Positions 7,938-16,400 of a stretch of DNA of 64,000 nt are shown in pieces (position 1 is the first letter of the stretch; every line of letters begins with the position of its first letter). The DNA comes from Flavobacterium agrisoli (GTDB lineage: Bacteria; Bacteroidota; Bacteroidia; Flavobacteriales; Flavobacteriaceae): NCBI RefSeq assembly GCF_016522065.1, contig NZ_JAEHFV010000006.1, positions 62,001 through 126,000 on the forward strand. Reading direction: 5' to 3'. Below the pieces are notes generated by a model that saw nothing but the letters and a program-made list of their open reading frames with translations, had not been told where the DNA came from and made no database searches. Made by a program: the position numbers and the translations under genes.

Positions 7938-10793
7938 TTATTTGCTTAAATACATTTTTCTTCTTGAATATAATTCGTAAAATTGATCGTCTTTCAAATC
8001 CTCAATGAACAAAATGCTTTCGCCTGTTGATTTCATCTCGGGTCCTAAAGCTTTGTTTACATTCGGGAATTTACTGAAAGAGAAAACCGGTTGTTTGATA
8101 GCGTATCCTTTTAATTGCGGATTGAAATCAAAATCGGTTACTTTACTGTGACCTAACATCACTTTAGTGGCGTAATTTACATAGGGTTCACCGTATGCTT
8201 TTGCGATAAAAGGAACGGTACGAGAAGCTCTCGGATTGGCTTCGATAATGTAAACTGTATCGTTTTTGATGGCAAATTGAATGTTGATTAAACCAACTGT
8301 TTTTAATGCTTTTGCAATTTTATGCGTGTGGTCTTTAATTTGTTGCATAACAAATTCACCCAAATTAAATGGAGGCAGGGTAGCATTCGAATCTCCGGAG
8401 TGAACTCCACAAGGCTCAATGTGTTCCATAATTCCGATGATGTACACATTTCCATCCGCATCGCAAATTGCATCTGCTTCTGCTTCAATGGCGCCGTCTA
8501 AATAGTGGTCTAATAATAATTTATTTCCTGGAATAGACTTTAATAAATCGATTACGTGTTCTTCAAGTTCTTGTTTGTTGATGACGATTTTCATTCCCTG
8601 TCCGCCTAATACATAAGAAGGACGAACTAATAATGGGAAATCTAATGAGTCAGCTAATTTTGAAGCTTCATCCGCACTTTCTGCAATTCCGAATTTAGGG
8701 AAAGGAATTTCTAATTCTGTTAGTAAATCTGAGAAACGTCCTCTGTCTTCCGCTAAATCTAAAGCATCAAAGCTAGTTCCAATAATTTTGATTCCGTATT
8801 TAGATAGCTTTTCAGCTAATTTTAGCGCCGTTTGTCCACCTAATTGTACGATAACACCTTCTGGCTTTTCGTGTTGAATGATATCGTAAATGTGTTCCCA
8901 AAAAACCGGTTCAAAGTACAATTTATCTGCAGTATCAAAGTCAGTCGAAACTGTTTCTGGATTACAGTTGATCATGATGGTTTCGTAGCCACATTCTTTA
9001 GCAGCCAAAACACCGTGAACACAAGAGTAATCAAATTCGATTCCTTGGCCAATTCGGTTAGGACCCGAACCTAATACTACAATTTTCTTTTTGTCGGTAA
9101 CAACACTTTCGTTGTCTACAAAACGTTTTCCATCTGCTGTTTCAATTTCAGCTTCAAAAGTAGAGTAGTAGTAAGGTGTTTTTGCTTTAAACTCAGCCGC
9201 ACAAGTATCTACTAATTTAAACACACGGTTGATATTCATTTCGGTACGTAAAGCATGTACTTCGCTTTCCAAACATCCTGTCATGTGGGCAATTTGTCTG
9301 TCGGCAAATCCTTTTTGTTTCGCTTCGAGTAATAGTTCTTTTGGTAAATCACTAATTTTATAAGAGGCAATTTCTTTTTCTAAAATGTACAATTCCTCGT
9401 ATTGTTTCAAGAACCACATGTCAATTTTTGTGATTTCGTGAATTCTGCTCAACGGAATTCCCATAGCAATAGCATCGTAAATAACAAATACACGATCCCA
9501 ACTAGCATACGTTAATTTTTCAATAATTTGCTCGTAATTGGTGTATCCTTTTCCGTCGGCACCTAAACCATTGCGTTTTATTTCTAAAGATTGTGTGGCT
9601 TTGTGAAGCGCTTCTTGGAACGAACGTCCAATTCCCATAACTTCTCCAACCGATTTCATTTGAAGTCCTAAAGTACGGTCGGAACCTTCGAATTTATCGA
9701 AATTCCAACGAGGAATTTTTACAATAACATAATCAAGAGTTGGCTCGAATAAGGCAGAAGTTGATTTGGTAATTTGGTTTGATAATTCGTCTAGGTTGTA
9801 TCCTAAAGCTAATTTAGAAGCGATTTTTGCAATTGGATAGCCAGTTGCTTTTGAGGCCAATGCTGATGAACGAGATACACGTGGGTTGATTTCAATTGCC
9901 ACAATATCTTCTTTTTCGTCAGGCGAAACCGCAAATTGCACGTTACATCCTCCTGCGAAATTACCGATACTGCGCATCATCAAAATAGCGTAGTCGCGTA
10001 ATTTTTGGAAGGTTCTGTCGGATAACGTCATGGCTGGAGCTACTGTGATAGAATCTCCAGTATGAATTCCCATCGGGTCCATGTTTTCGATAGAACAGAT
10101 GATTACCACGTTATCATTTTTATCTCTTAAAAGCTCTAATTCGTATTCTTTCCAGCCCATCAAAGCTTTGTCAATCAAAACTTCGTGAATTGGTGATGCT
10201 TCTAAACCTTGAGTTAACAAACGATCAAAATCTTCTGGTTTGTATACTATAGAAGCTCCTGTGCCCCCTAAAGTGAACGAAGGACGAATTACCAAAGGAA
10301 ACCCAAATTCCTGTGCAATTTCTTTTCCTCTTAAATAAGAAGTACAAATTTCTGCAGGAGCAGTAGGAACATTTATTCTTTTAAGTAAATCTTTAAATTG
10401 GTCACGATCTTCGGTAATGTTGATAGCGTTGATGTCAACTCCAATCATGCGCACGTTAAAATCGCTCCAAATTCCTTTTTCCTCGGCTTCTAAACATAAA
10501 TTTAAGGCAGTTTGACCTCCCATTGTTGGTAAAACAGCATCAATTTGTGGGTGTTCCTTAAGGATTTCAATAATCGATTTTGTGGTTAAAGGCTTTAAGT
10601 AAATATGATCCGCCATGGATGGGTCGGTCATGATTGTTGCCGGGTTTGAATTGATTAAGATAACTTCAATACCCTCTTCGCGAATAGAACGTGCAGATTG
10701 TGATCCTGCATAGTCAAATTCGCAAGCTTGTCCGATAACGATAGGTCCTGAACCTATAATTAAAACCGATTTAATTGATGTGTCTTTAGGCAT
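7938..10793 (-). CDS. carB: Carbamoyl-phosphate synthase large subunit without MGS domain
   Basis: A 951-residue enzyme that makes carbamoyl phosphate from glutamine-derived ammonia, bicarbonate and two ATP for pyrimidine and arginine synthesis. It starts MPKDTSIKSVLIIGSGPIV. Both ATP-grasp halves are present, each opening with GSGP and containing IEINPR in the first and IEANPRASR in the second half. E. coli CarB is about 1073 residues; the missing roughly 120 are the C-terminal MGS-like domain that binds UMP, IMP or ornithine. The protein stops about 30 residues after LGPEMKSTGE, at the domain border, and only 75 bases separate it from the converging kinase gene, so the domain is absent rather than frame-shifted. 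carA is not in the window. Confidence 0.95.
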   Translation of the reverse strand: MPKDTSIKSVLIIGSGPIVIGQACEFDYAGSQSARSIREEGIEVILINSNPATIMTDPSMADHIYLKPLTTKSIIEILKEHPQIDAVLPTMGGQTALNLCLEAEEKGIWSDFNVRMIGVDINAINITEDRDQFKDLLKRINVPTAPAEICTSYLRGKEIAQEFGFPLVIRPSFTLGGTGASIVYKPEDFDRLLTQGLEASPIHEVLIDKALMGWKEYELELLRDKNDNVVIICSIENMDPMGIHTGDSITVAPAMTLSDRTFQKLRDYAILMMRSIGNFAGGCNVQFAVSPDEKEDIVAIEINPRVSRSSALASKATGYPIAKIASKLALGYNLDELSNQITKSTSALFEPTLDYVIVKIPRWNFDKFEGSDRTLGLQMKSVGEVMGIGRSFQEALHKATQSLEIKRNGLGADGKGYTNYEQIIEKLTYASWDRVFVIYDAIAMGIPLSRIHEITKIDMWFLKQYEELYILEKEIASYKISDLPKELLLEAKQKGFADRQIAHMTGCLESEVHALRTEMNINRVFKLVDTCAAEFKAKTPYYYSTFEAEIETADGKRFVDNESVVTDKKKIVVLGSGPNRIGQGIEFDYSCVHGVLAAKECGYETIMINCNPETVSTDFDTADKLYFEPVFWEHIYDIIQHEKPEGVIVQLGGQTALKLAEKLSKYGIKIIGTSFDALDLAEDRGRFSDLLTELEIPFPKFGIAESADEASKLADSLDFPLLVRPSYVLGGQGMKIVINKQELEEHVIDLLKSIPGNKLLLDHYLDGAIEAEADAICDADGNVYIIGIMEHIEPCGVHSGDSNATLPPFNLGEFVMQQIKDHTHKIAKALKTVGLINIQFAIKNDTVYIIEANPRASRTVPFIAKAYGEPYVNYATKVMLGHSKVTDFDFNPQLKGYAIKQPVFSFSKFPNVNKALGPEMKSTGESILFIEDLKDDQFYELYSRRKMYLSK

Positions 10794-10886
10794 TTTATTT
10801 GAATTGTGAGTGTTATAGTTGGTTTAATTTTTAGTTGTAGAATTCTTAAAACTAACAGATTAAACGTTTTTTTAATGACAAGATAT

Positions 10887-10919
10887 AAAAAAAGGCGGTA
10901 CTAAAAAAAGTAACGCCTT
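10887..10919 (-). terminator. Terminator of rpmH
   Basis: The stem AAGGCGGTACT/AGTAACGCCTT (one mismatch) is followed on the minus strand by a T-rich run, 20 bases downstream of the rpmH stop. Confidence 0.8.
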
Positions 10920-10938
10920 AATTATGTTTATAGAAACA

Positions 10939-11100
10939 TTATTTTTTGTGTCTTGGTTCGCAAGAAACAGTCAATTTGTGTCTACCTTTAGCTCTTCTAC
11001 GGGCAAGAACTTTTCTTCCATTCGCAGAAGCCATTCTGTCCATAAATCCGTGTTTATTTCTTCTTTTTCTTTTCGATGGTTGAAATGTTCTTTTGCTCAT
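10939..11100 (-). CDS. rpmH: 50S ribosomal protein L34
   Basis: Reading the minus strand from ATG at 11100 gives 53 residues beginning [20 protein letters not shown] and ending VSCEPRHKK. This is the strongly basic L34 sequence with the family core TFQPS-KRKR and [14 protein letters not shown]. The C-terminal extension of about eight residues is longer than in E. coli (46 residues), as I recall is usual in Bacteroidota. It is transcribed alone, with a promoter at 11174-11181 and a terminator at 10887-10919. The usual rnpA/dnaA neighbours are not adjacent. Confidence 0.97.
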   Translation of the reverse strand: MSKRTFQPSKRKRRNKHGFMDRMASANGRKVLARRRAKGRHKLTVSCEPRHKK

Positions 11101-11173
11101 TGCTTTGTATCTTTAAAATGGTGTCTATTATCTTTAATTTTGTTTTAGAATACCCTTCTTCCAAAACCGAGTG

Positions 11174-11181
11174 CAAATATA
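11174..11181 (-). promoter_or_regulatory. Promoter -7 element of rpmH (TATATTTG on minus strand)
   Basis: A perfect TAnnTTTG box with TTG (plus-strand CAA at 11201-11203) at a 19-base spacer, 73 bases upstream of the rpmH start. Confidence 0.75.
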
Positions 11182-11237
11182 CAAAGTCTTTTTTTATTGG
11201 CAAGTAGTTTTATAAAAATATTTTTAATTCCTTTTAC

Positions 11238-11245
11238 TATCTTTG
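11238..11245 (+). promoter_or_regulatory. Candidate -7 promoter element TATCTTTG
   Basis: A TAnnTTTG box 22 bases upstream of the ATG at 11268. Confidence 0.6.
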
Positions 11246-11267
11246 CAACATAAATTTATACCTTATT

Positions 11268-11783
11268 ATGTTTCATAAAAATATTAAATTAATTTTGGCT
11301 GCACTCATTGTTGTAGCGAGTATTTGGCAGTTTACAGAAAATAATATTGGCAATGGGATTTTTTTGTTGTTACTAGCAGCAATACCTGTTTTTCTTTATT
11401 TTAAAAATGAATTTATCTTGTTGGCTTTTTTAAAATTAAGAAAACAAGACTTTGAAGGCGCTAAGATGTGGTTGGCTAAAATTAAAAATCCAGAAACGGC
11501 TTTGGTTCGTAAACAACAAGGCTACTTTAATTATTTGCACGGCATTATGCATTCGCAAACCAATTTAAACTTAGCCGAAAAGCATTTTAAAAAAGCGATT
11601 GAATTAGGATTGTCTATGGATATGGATTTGGCCGTAGCTAAATTAAACTTGGCTGGCGTTGCCATGTCTAGAAGAAGAAAGATAGAAGCGACGAACTTAT
11701 TGGCTGAAGTAAAAAAATTAGATAAACAAGGGATGTTGAAAGATCAAATTTCGATGATGAAAGATCAATTAAAACGAATTTAA
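11268..11783 (+). CDS. Membrane-anchored TPR-like protein
   Basis: A 171-residue protein with two N-terminal membrane segments (about residues 7-22 and 29-47), then a helical domain. The stretch QQGYFNYLHGIMHSQTNLNLAEKHFKKAIELG has the residue spacing of a tetratricopeptide repeat, with further helical pairs before and after. It probably scaffolds a protein complex on the cytoplasmic face. I know of no characterised homologue. It is a single-gene unit with its own promoter and terminator. Confidence 0.72.
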   Translation: MFHKNIKLILAALIVVASIWQFTENNIGNGIFLLLLAAIPVFLYFKNEFILLAFLKLRKQDFEGAKMWLAKIKNPETALVRKQQGYFNYLHGIMHSQTNLNLAEKHFKKAIELGLSMDMDLAVAKLNLAGVAMSRRRKIEATNLLAEVKKLDKQGMLKDQISMMKDQLKRI

Positions 11784-11810
11784 TTTTTTCTATTTCCTAT
11801 ACCTATTATA

Positions 11811-11838
11811 AAACCATCCCTTATCGGATGGTTTTTTT
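11811..11838 (+). terminator. Rho-independent terminator
   Basis: The 9-bp perfect stem AAACCATCC/GGATGGTTT is followed by a T run, 28 bases after the stop at 11783. Confidence 0.9.
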
Positions 11839-11927
11839 ATACCATTCATCAAATAAATTTACGTTTGAACGTGTTTTTTGAAGTATGCTGTTGGTTTTTA
11901 GTAATTTAATTATACTAAAAGTCAGAT

Positions 11928-12623
11928 ATGCTAAAAAAAATACTCTATATAGGTGTAATGCAATTGGGTTGGTTGGGTTACGGACAAGATACGATTGTGT
12001 CTTTTTCGAATGCCTTACAAGCCAATATGCGTTCCTATATTAAAGCAAGTAATAAAGCTTATTTGGAGCAAAATTTTCAAGAAGGGCAGCGCTTATTTGA
12101 TTCGTTAGTAAATTATAAATTGATTGGAACACAGTTTGATGATTTTACAGTAAAAAATCTCAACTCCAAAAAAATTACGTTGAGTAAACTTGGTAAACCT
12201 GTTTTTATTTTAACCTATGCTTCTTGGGGTGTAATTAACAAAGGTGATATTCCGGCTATTAACCGACTTGCCGAAGAGCATGATGATGATTTACAAATTA
12301 TGATTTTCTTCTGGGGAACTAAAGATGATTTAGAAAAAACCTCGCGCTTGTTTCATAAAAAAATTCAAATTTGCTATACCGATACACGCTATCGCGAAAA
12401 CTTTGATTTGGTTAAAAGATTGAAAAACACTTTAGGCTTTCCCACTTCTTATTTTATTGATTCGCAACAAAAAGTAGTCACAATTAATCGAATATCCAAT
12501 CCAATGATGTCGGGTGTTACTTTGGAGGATGCTACCGCCAACAGTTATCTTAAATTTAACTCCATGATCAATACCGGTGTTTTAAAAAACAGTACTTCTA
12601 AAATACCTGTGGCACGTAATTAA
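11928..12623 (+). CDS. Secreted thioredoxin-fold protein lacking the CXXC
   Basis: A 231-residue protein with a signal peptide (cleavage near GYGQ, residue 20), a helical segment 25-65, then a TlpA/AhpC-like thioredoxin fold. The usual entry phrase is present as FILTYASW (93-100), but where WCxxC should stand the sequence is WGVIN (100-104), so both active-site cysteines are gone. The cis-proline segment GFPTSYFID (170-178) is kept. It therefore cannot do thiol-disulfide exchange by the standard mechanism and may act as a chaperone or binding protein. The only cysteine in the mature part is C149. No terminator is visible before the converging hydrolase gene. Confidence 0.78.
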   Translation: MLKKILYIGVMQLGWLGYGQDTIVSFSNALQANMRSYIKASNKAYLEQNFQEGQRLFDSLVNYKLIGTQFDDFTVKNLNSKKITLSKLGKPVFILTYASWGVINKGDIPAINRLAEEHDDDLQIMIFFWGTKDDLEKTSRLFHKKIQICYTDTRYRENFDLVKRLKNTLGFPTSYFIDSQQKVVTINRISNPMMSGVTLEDATANSYLKFNSMINTGVLKNSTSKIPVARN

Positions 12624-12628
12624 CGAAA

Positions 12629-13282
12629 TTAAGAACGAATCAATTCTGGTAAATGTTTATTAAGCCATTTGAATTTATTTAAAATCATAATATGTGTTCC
12701 GCCTTTGACGATTATACAATCCGAAATGTATTTGATAGGAAAAACAGCATCTTGGTCACCGTGAATGTGTATTACATTTTTATTGGCTTCCGATTGGTTC
12801 CAAACAATCACTTGTTCAATTGCCCATTTTAAATAGTTGTAGTCACGAACCGATAGGTATTTTTGATACAAATCCAATCGTTTATTGGTTTTTTCGCCTA
12901 GAGTAAATTGCGAAAGCCTTTCCAAATTAGTTAACAAATGAACTGGAAGCAGTTTATATAGTTTAGTTGTTTTGGCAAAACGCATGCGTAACGGAAATTC
13001 TTTGTTGCATTTTACACTCGAAATTATGATTACTTTTTGTGTTTTGATATGTTTAGCTATTTCCTGAACTAAAATACCCCCAAACGATACTCCAATCAAA
13101 ACCGGGTTGTCTTGGGTAATGTTTTGAGACATTCTTTTGGCATAGTTCGATAATGACTCGTTTTGTAACGGAATCTCCCATTCTAATAAATGAGTTTCAA
13201 AGTCTTCGGGTAAATGTATGTTTTCGAATATCGAACTGCCAGCGGCTAATCCCGGCATAAAATAAACGTGAATTTTGTTCAT
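12629..13282 (-). CDS. Alpha/beta hydrolase
   Basis: A 217-residue soluble hydrolase. The nucleophile elbow is GVSFGG with S66. D176/D178 in HGDQDAVFP and H197 in KGGTHIMIL complete a likely triad, and the oxyanion-hole strand is near YFMPGLAAGSS. It is short for the fold, with a reduced lid. The substrate cannot be read from the sequence; esterase or thioesterase activity is likely. It converges with the thioredoxin-fold gene, whose stop lies only five bases away. Confidence 0.82.
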   Translation of the reverse strand: MNKIHVYFMPGLAAGSSIFENIHLPEDFETHLLEWEIPLQNESLSNYAKRMSQNITQDNPVLIGVSFGGILVQEIAKHIKTQKVIIISSVKCNKEFPLRMRFAKTTKLYKLLPVHLLTNLERLSQFTLGEKTNKRLDLYQKYLSVRDYNYLKWAIEQVIVWNQSEANKNVIHIHGDQDAVFPIKYISDCIIVKGGTHIMILNKFKWLNKHLPELIRS

Positions 13283-13366
13283 GTTTGGCGTTTTACTACA
13301 TCAATTAAGGATAAAAATAACGGAATTTTTAGGTTTTATGAAAATTTAAATTCAAATTTTAGGTAC

Positions 13367-13379
13367 TTGACAGCGTCAA
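13367..13379. repeat. Short inverted repeat in divergent intergenic region
   Basis: TTGAC-AGC-GTCAA is a 5-3-5 perfect inverted repeat lying between the divergent genes at 12629-13282 and 13556-13858, about 60 bases before the promoter at 13440. It could be an operator, but five-base arms also arise by chance. Confidence 0.3.
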
Positions 13380-13439
13380 TTTTGAAAATAATATCTAAAA
13401 CGACTTGTTAAAATGGTTTGTTGTTGATTTTCAAATGAT

Positions 13440-13447
13440 TAACTTTG
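13440..13447 (+). promoter_or_regulatory. Promoter -7 element TAACTTTG, decides the start of the next gene
   Basis: A TAnnTTTG box with TTTG at 13417-13420 and a 19-base spacer. A TTG at 13445 could open a longer frame, but it lies inside this promoter box, so translation must begin further down, at the ATG at 13556. Confidence 0.68.
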
Positions 13448-13555
13448 TACCCTCTTAAAAGCAATTCTTTTTTTAAACAACGTATTTTACCACGAAGTAC
13501 GTATGGATTAAGGAAAATTAAAATTGTGATACCTCATACAAAAACAAAAACAATC

Positions 13556-13858
13556 ATGGAGCCAATTACCATTGCAGCAATTAAAGACAATTCATTCGCC
13601 CGACAATTTGAAACCAATGTACCAGAAGGTTTGATTACGGTTGAATATTCTTTTCAGGAGCGAAAGATTTTTTTAACTAAAATTAATTTGCCCGATCAAT
13701 TTGAAAATGAAGAATTCATTGATAGTTTAATTAAAGCAATTTTGGAAAATGCCACTGAGCAACGTTTGCGAGTAGTGCCCATTTATCCTCGTATTGTGCA
13801 GTTTTTTAAAAAAAATCCGAGTTATAAAGAGCTGTTACCTCCTGGAATTCGAATTTAA
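13556..13858 (+). CDS. Reduced GNAT-like (COG2388/YidJ-type) protein
   Basis: From the ATG at 13556 the protein is 100 residues, beginning MEPITIAAIKDNSFARQFET. The order of features matches the small GCN5-related acetyltransferase family: a strand pair around ITVEYSFQERKIFLTKINLP and then the C-terminal phrase LRVVPIYPRIVQFFKKNPSY. The segment that should carry the acetyl-CoA pyrophosphate loop (RGxGxG/A) instead reads PDQFENEEFIDSLI, so cofactor binding is doubtful. A longer start at 13445 is excluded because that codon lies within the promoter. The terminator at 13861-13899 is shared with the converging DUF2805 gene. Confidence 0.78.
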   Translation: MEPITIAAIKDNSFARQFETNVPEGLITVEYSFQERKIFLTKINLPDQFENEEFIDSLIKAILENATEQRLRVVPIYPRIVQFFKKNPSYKELLPPGIRI

Positions 13859-13860
13859 AA

Positions 13861-13899
13861 AAGAAAGTCGCCTAGCTATTCCAGGCGACTTTCTTTTTT
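13861..13899. terminator. Strong bidirectional terminator
   Basis: A 13-bp perfect stem AAGAAAGTCGCCT/AGGCGACTTTCTT with T runs on both strands, between converging genes. Confidence 0.92.
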
Positions 13900-13905
13900 A
13901 AGCTA

Positions 13906-14184
13906 TTAGTCAAATTTGTTTTTAATGTAATATTTACCATCCAAGTCTTCATCAAAATCATCTACTTTGATTGGTTTTGGTTTTGGTTTAGTTGCTTGAG
14001 CCTTTTTTTTCCACATCTCGAATTTTTCAGCTGGCATTTTCTTTTTCATTATCTCTAGAACTTCTTTTTCAGATAATCCAAATTCTTTTTTTATAATTTC
14101 GAACGGATTTCTTTCTTCAAGGGCAAACGTAACAAGCTTCTCTGTTTCTTCCCAATTCAATTCTTTGCGGCTACTCTTTTTCAT
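13906..14184 (-). CDS. DUF2805 / TIGR03643 family small protein
   Basis: A 92-residue basic protein. Residues 8-60 match the conserved TIGR03643 pattern: WEETEKLVTFALEERNPFE, then FGLSEKEVLEIMKK and a MWKKKA motif. The core looks like a helix-turn-helix of about 50 residues, followed by a proline/lysine linker (KPKPKPIK) and an acidic tail DDFDEDLDGKYY. A DNA- or RNA-binding role is plausible but not shown. It is transcribed alone. The 271 bases upstream are very AT-rich, and I see no gene in them. Confidence 0.85.
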   Translation of the reverse strand: MKKSSRKELNWEETEKLVTFALEERNPFEIIKKEFGLSEKEVLEIMKKKMPAEKFEMWKKKAQATKPKPKPIKVDDFDEDLDGKYYIKNKFD

Positions 14185-14396
14185 CTCGTGAAAATTAATT
14201 CAAATAGGTATTAATGATTTATAGATTGATTTTCAAATTTCATATCAATATTAATAAAAAAAATAATTATTTCACAGATTCAGCAATTTTTTTTTAAGGT
14301 TTTTGAATGCTTATTTTAGCTTGTTATTTTTTAGATGTTTTTTTATAAAAATTAATAATAAGAGGTTGTAAATATTGCTAAAATTCAATTTTTTAC

Positions 14397-14431
14397 AAAA
14401 AAAAACAAGGAGGTTTTGAGACTCCTTGTTT
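14397..14431 (-). terminator. Terminator of aqpZ
   Basis: The perfect 10-bp stem AAACAAGGAG/CTCCTTGTTT is followed on the minus strand by nine T, 24 bases downstream of the aqpZ stop. Confidence 0.9.
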
Positions 14432-14455
14432 CGTATATTTTAAATAAATGAATAG

Positions 14456-15163
14456 TTATACTTCGTTATGGTTTTGCAAAAGTAATTTATAAATAAAACC
14501 AGCTGCAATTGCTCCTAATATTGGTGCCACCCAAAACAGCCAAACTTGTCCCAAAGGTTCGCCACCTACAAAAAGAGCTTGTGATAAAGAACGTGCAGGA
14601 TTTACAGAAGTGTTGGTAATTGGAATACTAATTAAATGGATTAAAGTTAACGCTAAACCAATTGCAATTCCGGCAAATTTTCCGTTGGCAAATTTATCCG
14701 TTGCACCTAAAATAACCAATAGAAAAAATAAAGTAAGTACAAATTCGGCAATAAAACAGGCTTGTAAAGAATATCCGTCGGGAGAAAAAGCGCCAAATCC
14801 GTTGGAAGCAAAAGCGCCTGCTTGCGTATTGTCGATGGCAAAACCCGCTTTTCCGGCAGCAATGGTGTACAAAGTTCCGGCAGCAGCAATAGCACCAATA
14901 CACTGTGCAACGATGTACGGAATTAATTCTTTGGCAGAAAAACGTCCGCCAGCCCATAAACCAAAAGAAACCGCTGGATTAAAATGCCCGCCAGAAATAT
15001 GACCAACAGCATACGCCATGGTCAAAACCGTTAAACCGAACGCCAACGCAACTCCGGCAAAGCCTATTCCTAAATCGGGAATTCCAGCAGCAAAAAGGGC
15101 ACTACCACAACCTCCAAAAACCAGCCAATAGGTTCCGAAAAATTCTGCAAATAATTTTTTCAT
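14456..15163 (-). CDS. aqpZ: Aquaporin Z (water channel)
   Basis: A 235-residue channel with six membrane helices and both NPA boxes: HFNPAV (N62-A64) and NPAR (N188-R191). The selectivity-filter residues F42, H176, T185 and R191 are those of water-specific E. coli AqpZ rather than of glycerol facilitators. The frame continues 32 codons upstream to 15259, but homologues start at [13 protein letters not shown], and the extra segment is not channel-like, so I take ATG 15163. The 5' leader region contains a possible folded RNA (15283-15359). The adjacent DMT gene is 299 bases upstream, transcribed in the same direction. Confidence 0.94.
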   Translation of the reverse strand: MKKLFAEFFGTYWLVFGGCGSALFAAGIPDLGIGFAGVALAFGLTVLTMAYAVGHISGGHFNPAVSFGLWAGGRFSAKELIPYIVAQCIGAIAAAGTLYTIAAGKAGFAIDNTQAGAFASNGFGAFSPDGYSLQACFIAEFVLTLFFLLVILGATDKFANGKFAGIAIGLALTLIHLISIPITNTSVNPARSLSQALFVGGEPLGQVWLFWVAPILGAIAAGFIYKLLLQNHNEV

Positions 15164-15282
15164 AATAAATAGTTTAAAATTAGGGTTATTAATTAAAGGT
15201 ATATTGAATGCCTTATTCATATTTATAAAGCAAATGCAATAGCGATTTGATTGATACAATTTGAAAATGAGTTATTAAGAAA

Positions 15283-15359
15283 TGTTGTGGTTTTTTCCTG
15301 ATAATCAAATAGTTTTAAAATGGAATCAGGAAATAAATATTATCAAATAATGCACAACA
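15283..15359. other. Possible structured element upstream of aqpZ
   Basis: Three nested perfect inverted repeats occur here. The outer is TGTTGTG (15283-15289) with CACAACA (15353-15359). Inside are TTTCCTGAT (15294-15302) with ATCAGGAAA (15325-15333), and ATTAT (15339-15343) with ATAAT (15347-15351). Together they would form a three-way junction in RNA of either strand. Neither side ends in a T run, so it is not a simple terminator. It fills the middle of the 299-base gap between the DMT transporter and aqpZ. Confidence 0.35.
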
Positions 15360-15462
15360 ACTTTTAGTAAACCACTTTTTAAAAAGTATTTAGTACGAAT
15401 TTATTGAAAAAAAGAAAAGAGAAGTAAGTTGTGTAAGATTTTTTTGAACAGTTTTTAAACAA

Positions 15463-16359
15463 TTAGTTGCTTTTTTTAAATTGGAGGTTCATTAAAATTA
15501 TAGCGGTAATAATGATAAGTATTCCAATCCATTGTATAAAAAGGACTTGCTCGTGTAATAAAAGGTAGGCCATTAGTACCGAAACAGGTAATTCTAATGC
15601 GGAAACAATACTGCCTAAACCAATTCCGGTAAGCGGAAAACCGGCATTCATTAACATGGGGGGAATGATAGTACCAAATAAAGCCAAAATAATACCCCAT
15701 TTATAAAAAATTTCCAAATTAAAAGGCGTGTTTTGTGTCATTACCGCAAAAGAAAACACAATAATGGCTCCACCTAAAAGCATAAACAAACTGCGTTGTG
15801 CCGACGAAACATGGGTAGCAATTCGGTTAGCGGTAAACATGGTGGTGGTAAACGAAGCTGCGGCTAATATACCCCAAACTAATCCGCGCCAATCCAGTTG
15901 GGTCTGGTTTTGAAATATATTAGTAGCCAAAACAGTTCCTGTTAAAACTAGTAGTACGGCTAGCGTTTTTTGTAAAGAAGGCTTTTTTTTATCCAAAAAA
16001 TATTCGAGTAAAACGCCCATCCAAACCGTTTGCATAAGCAAAACTATCCCGATTGAAACAGGAATATAACGTACGGCCAAATAATAAAAAACACTTGTAA
16101 GTCCTGTAGAGGTTCCAGCTAGCATTAAAGACCAAATGTTTTTTCTAGAAGGATTTACAATATTTGTTTTTGTTTTTGTTTTCTGAAAAAGAGTAATAAG
16201 TAATAAACCTAAAATTCCGTATATAAATTGAGATGAAGTAACTTCGGCAGTTGTATATCCTTCCTCATAAGCCATTTTTACAAAGGTTGCCAACATGCCA
16301 TAGCTGCTAGCTCCAATGGCAACCAAAATAACTCCTTTTAAAACAGTAGAATCTTTCAT
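15463..16359 (-). CDS. EamA/DMT-family transporter
   Basis: A 298-residue protein with ten predicted membrane helices in two repeats of about 150 residues, the second starting near DWRGLVWGILAAASF. This is the ten-helix drug/metabolite exporter architecture. The substrate is unknown; relatives export amino acids, nucleobases or metabolites. The promoter box lies 16 bases before the start. The next gene downstream, aqpZ, is 299 bases away, and no convincing terminator lies between them. Confidence 0.9.
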   Translation of the reverse strand: MKDSTVLKGVILVAIGASSYGMLATFVKMAYEEGYTTAEVTSSQFIYGILGLLLITLFQKTKTKTNIVNPSRKNIWSLMLAGTSTGLTSVFYYLAVRYIPVSIGIVLLMQTVWMGVLLEYFLDKKKPSLQKTLAVLLVLTGTVLATNIFQNQTQLDWRGLVWGILAAASFTTTMFTANRIATHVSSAQRSLFMLLGGAIIVFSFAVMTQNTPFNLEIFYKWGIILALFGTIIPPMLMNAGFPLTGIGLGSIVSALELPVSVLMAYLLLHEQVLFIQWIGILIIITAIILMNLQFKKSN

Positions 16360-16375
16360 TTATTAAAATTAGCCC

Positions 16376-16383
16376 CAAAGATA
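16376..16383 (-). promoter_or_regulatory. Candidate -7 element (TATCTTTG on minus strand) of the DMT gene
   Basis: CAAAGATA on the plus strand; on the minus strand it lies 16 bases before the start at 16359. The 14-bp perfect palindrome CTCTTTTAAAAGAG (16384-16397) adjoins it on the upstream side, next to the stop of the DUF1501 gene. Confidence 0.55.
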
Positions 16384-16400
16384 CTCTTTTAAAAGAGGTT

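Noticed and set aside
13445..13555. Upstream start for the acetyltransferase-like gene
   Set aside because: The candidate TTG lies inside a TAACTTTG promoter box with a well-spaced TTTG element.
14610..15002. 130-codon frame on the plus strand opposite aqpZ
   Set aside because: aqpZ has both NPA boxes and all filter residues; the antisense frame has no family features or promoter.
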